DNA from: Ryuthela nishihirai
Taxonomy: Eukaryota > Arthropoda > Arachnida > Araneae > Heptathelidae
DNA length: 64,000 bases
Assembly (NCBI GenBank): GCA_038380435.1
Contig: JAWZYU010000025.1
Span: 42,726,691-42,790,690 of the forward strand
Direction: 5' to 3'
The notes under the pieces were generated by a model, which saw only the letters and a program-made list of their open reading frames with translations, did no database searches and was not told the DNA's origin. The translations under genes and the position numbers were made by a program. Below, one piece after another: positions 61,801-64,000 of the stretch (within the stretch, counting starts at the first letter, position 1; each line of letters begins with the position of its first letter).

Positions 61801-62999
61801 GTGCAATCAGTCACTGAGTTTGCATTCATCTCAAAGGAAGAAGGTTGACCTTTCAAAAACCTCCCAATTGCTGCACACTGCATTAGAAGGCATAGGAATC
61901 AAGGAACATTTTTAAGAAGTTGAATAAAGTGCATAAAAGATGGCATTAATATGAGGCATAGAGCCAAGATTCCAGACTTCTTGTGTGCCTAAAATCAAGC
62001 ATATGGATGGTGAACTATGCAAGTACCAGAGGCTTAAGAATGAACAATATGGCTTCAAAACAGAGGTATTCAAAGTTACTTCCAACAAAGCTATTATGGT
62101 CATAAAACGGCATTTCAAGTTGAGTTTAAATGAGATCATTGACAAGTTCATCACCCTGCATTCAAAAACTTTATAAATGGTAACTGATGGGAAGTAAAAG
62201 AAGCGGCAGAGCTTCCCAACAGAGAATATAAATCCGATTCAACATCTTCATTTGGTGCTCAGCTTTTATCATTTAGGACTAGCTTGAAACCAGAAATAGC
62301 AAAAATTTCTTCCACAATGAAAGTGGCTAATTAATTGATTATTCAAAACTGTTCTCTGATTTATTTTAGCTTTTCCAGATGTGTATGCTGCTCTTTTGCT
62401 TCTTTTAATGCTACCGGTAACTGTAGCAACATCAAAACATTCATTTTATAAATTGAAACTGATTAAAAATTATCTCAGAAGTAGAATGACAAAAGAAAAA
62501 TTATCAAGGGTTTTTATCTATAGAAAATGAATGAGCAAAGAAAAACATTTGAAAGAAAAACATTTTGTTGCAAAACAATGCAACAGGTGAAAGTAAGGAA
62601 AGTTGGAATCTAGGCTGCACTAATATAATTAAGTTGTTTAATCTAGGCTGCGCTAATAAAATTAAGTTTGTTTCATTAAAATTGTACTAATTTGTAACGT
62701 ATTTATGTAAATTTTCCAAACGTTTTGCTTAAAAAATCCTATAGGACTACAAGCTGATATCTGTAAAATTTTAGGAAGCTGTAATATACTGATTAACCTA
62801 TGTGAAGACCAGAGATTTCTAAATATAGAAAAATGCATTGGCTAGAATTCTTGTGTGATGAAAAGAGAATAATCTCTATGTAGAATCCTCAACATTCCAA
62901 GTACCTGTGGGGAGAAAATGGTTAGTGGTATCTTTAAATAAACTATGTCTATTGAGAGAGGAAGTACTGACAATATCAAACAGCTCCCTAATCACAGGC
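61801..62999. other. ALG8 first intron or 5' flank, nothing recognised
   Basis: AT-rich. An unconserved 63-codon frame lies at 61985-62176. At about 62611-62670 a 35-base phrase with TCTAGGCTGC and CTAATA is repeated twice. No ALG8 first exon was found. Confidence 0.35.
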
Positions 63000-63490
63000 A
63001 TGAGGCAAAGAAATCTCTCCCCCCACTCCTAAAGGCTTACAACAGAAGCCTACCAGTGCAGCAAGTTAAGGATCCATAACAAAGCACAGAGTCAGAATTT
63101 TGTTCAGGTTGGTATATATGGTCAGCACCAAGGTCCTGCATGATTAACCAATTCTCAGCAGAATAGAAAAAAACAATACAAAAATAACAAGATTCAAGGT
63201 ATTAAGATCATGGTGAAATTAGCAGCCAATAAGGGACTCCCCTACACCACAAACAAAAGTTACCACAATTGCTCAGATCAATAGGCCACACTGATCCAGC
63301 AGCCCTCCTGTTCTCTTCCACAAGAGAGTATCTCTTTTGAAAGGTACTAATGGCCTGCACCACAAGAAGACAGTGTCACATTTTAGGTGTGAACCCCTAG
63401 CCAGTTTTATGAATCATCAAAGGGAATTGGTGCATAGCTCTACTTCGTGTATACCTAGCTACCATTTACAGACCCTAGTTATTCAAGTGT
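63000..63490 (+). repeat. dispersed repeat R2, copy 3
   Basis: Shares GCAGCAAGTTAAGGATC, TCTCTTTTGAAAGGTACTAA, ATGGCCTGCACCACAAGAAG and CTAGCTACCATTTACAGACC with the other R2 copies, in the same order. No open frame is kept. Confidence 0.6.
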
Positions 63491-64000
63491 ATGTAAAATC
63501 TCAGCCATTTATTAATGCTTATACTAGGTAGCATAGATATTTTGTGGAAGTGAACAGTGTCACAGAGAATTAAACATATTAATTTAACCTGAAATACTGC
63601 ATTGTGAATCTCTGTTTAATTTACTTCACACAGGTTATTGTAAAAGAATATTTTCAAAATTTAAAATGATAAACAATGCATTCTACAATGATCCAAGAAC
63701 TTCTGAGTCATTGTTAATGATACCAACTTAAGATATAATACTTTATGCAAAGGATATTATTGATAAGGTTAAAAGTTGCAGGAAATTGGGAAAAACTTAT
63801 TTTATATGGTAAATACAAACCATTAACAATAAGTGTTGAAATCTTGCAAAAAGCATAGAGATTTTCATTACATTCACCCCAACTACAGTTTGTCATCTTT
63901 AAAAGGCTTTATTATTAGTCTTACAAAGATTTATAGAAAAGGAAGTGCCAGTCCACCCATTTATTGCTTTATGCATTTGAATGTAAATCAGTGATTAGAG
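63491..64000. other. right edge, nothing recognised
   Basis: AT-rich sequence without a recognisable exon or repeat. Confidence 0.35.

Noticed and set aside
60789..64000. ALG8 first exon
   Set aside because: I looked for a minus-strand segment encoding a short N-terminus ending in LLIPxY with two bases of the Tyr codon before GT and found none convincing.

Overview
The window is AT-rich, repeat-laden animal DNA, probably arthropod (a chelicerate would fit, but that is low-confidence inference). The evidence is a spliced conserved eukaryotic gene with very long introns, Tc1/mariner elements with at least five different terminal repeats, three tRNA-derived SINE-like families, an RTE-like LINE, Penelope-like fragments and TTAA-flanked elements. 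There is no sign of bacterial gene organisation.

One host gene explains the layout. Eleven minus-strand exons, each found by conserved protein sequence, GT/AG splice sites and matching codon phase, encode ALG8. This is the ER glucosyltransferase that adds the second glucose to the dolichol-linked oligosaccharide. The first exon recognised is 60709-60788 and the last is 2571-2841 with its stop, so about 58 kb of the 64 kb is ALG8, nearly all intron. The first coding exon (roughly the first 30 residues) was not found; it lies above 60788 or outside the window. Exon A (60709-60788) carries one extra base that breaks its frame. It may be a sequencing or assembly error, a polymorphism or real damage. 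The other ten exons join in frame.

Regions, left to right: 1-1720, Penelope-like fragments in opposite orientations. 2571-2841, last ALG8 exon. 3467-9669, Tc1 remnant with SINE, repeat R2, SINE-B, and the 3' part of an LTR element. 10161-10233, exon J. 11703-18928, Tc1 copies, a second LTR copy, a mariner-like element. 19703-21481, exons I and H. 23147-29455, Tc1, R1 with a LINE inside it, nested SINEs. 29977-33387, exons G and F. 33913-37430, SINE-C pair, R1, tandem-cored R3. 37757-37860, exon E. 38430-45165, SINEs, Tc1 with a minisatellite, and a LINE split by an R1 element that itself carries three SINE-C units. 45977-52484, exons D, C and B, with an R1 copy holding a Tc1 that holds a SINE. 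53670-60405, SINEs, Tc1, a palindromic foldback element, a TTAA MITE, a LINE copy. 60709 onward, exon A and 5' flank or first intron with R3 and R2.

No defence system, operon or novel enzyme pathway is visible. The most interesting material is the nesting of repeats, which allows relative dating, and several repeat families I cannot classify: R1 (TTAA-flanked, about 2.6 kb), R2 (about 0.5 kb), R3 (tandem-cored), SINE-A with an AACCC-type tail, and a near-complete palindrome at 58284-58650. Family labels R1-R3 and SINE-A/B/C are mine.
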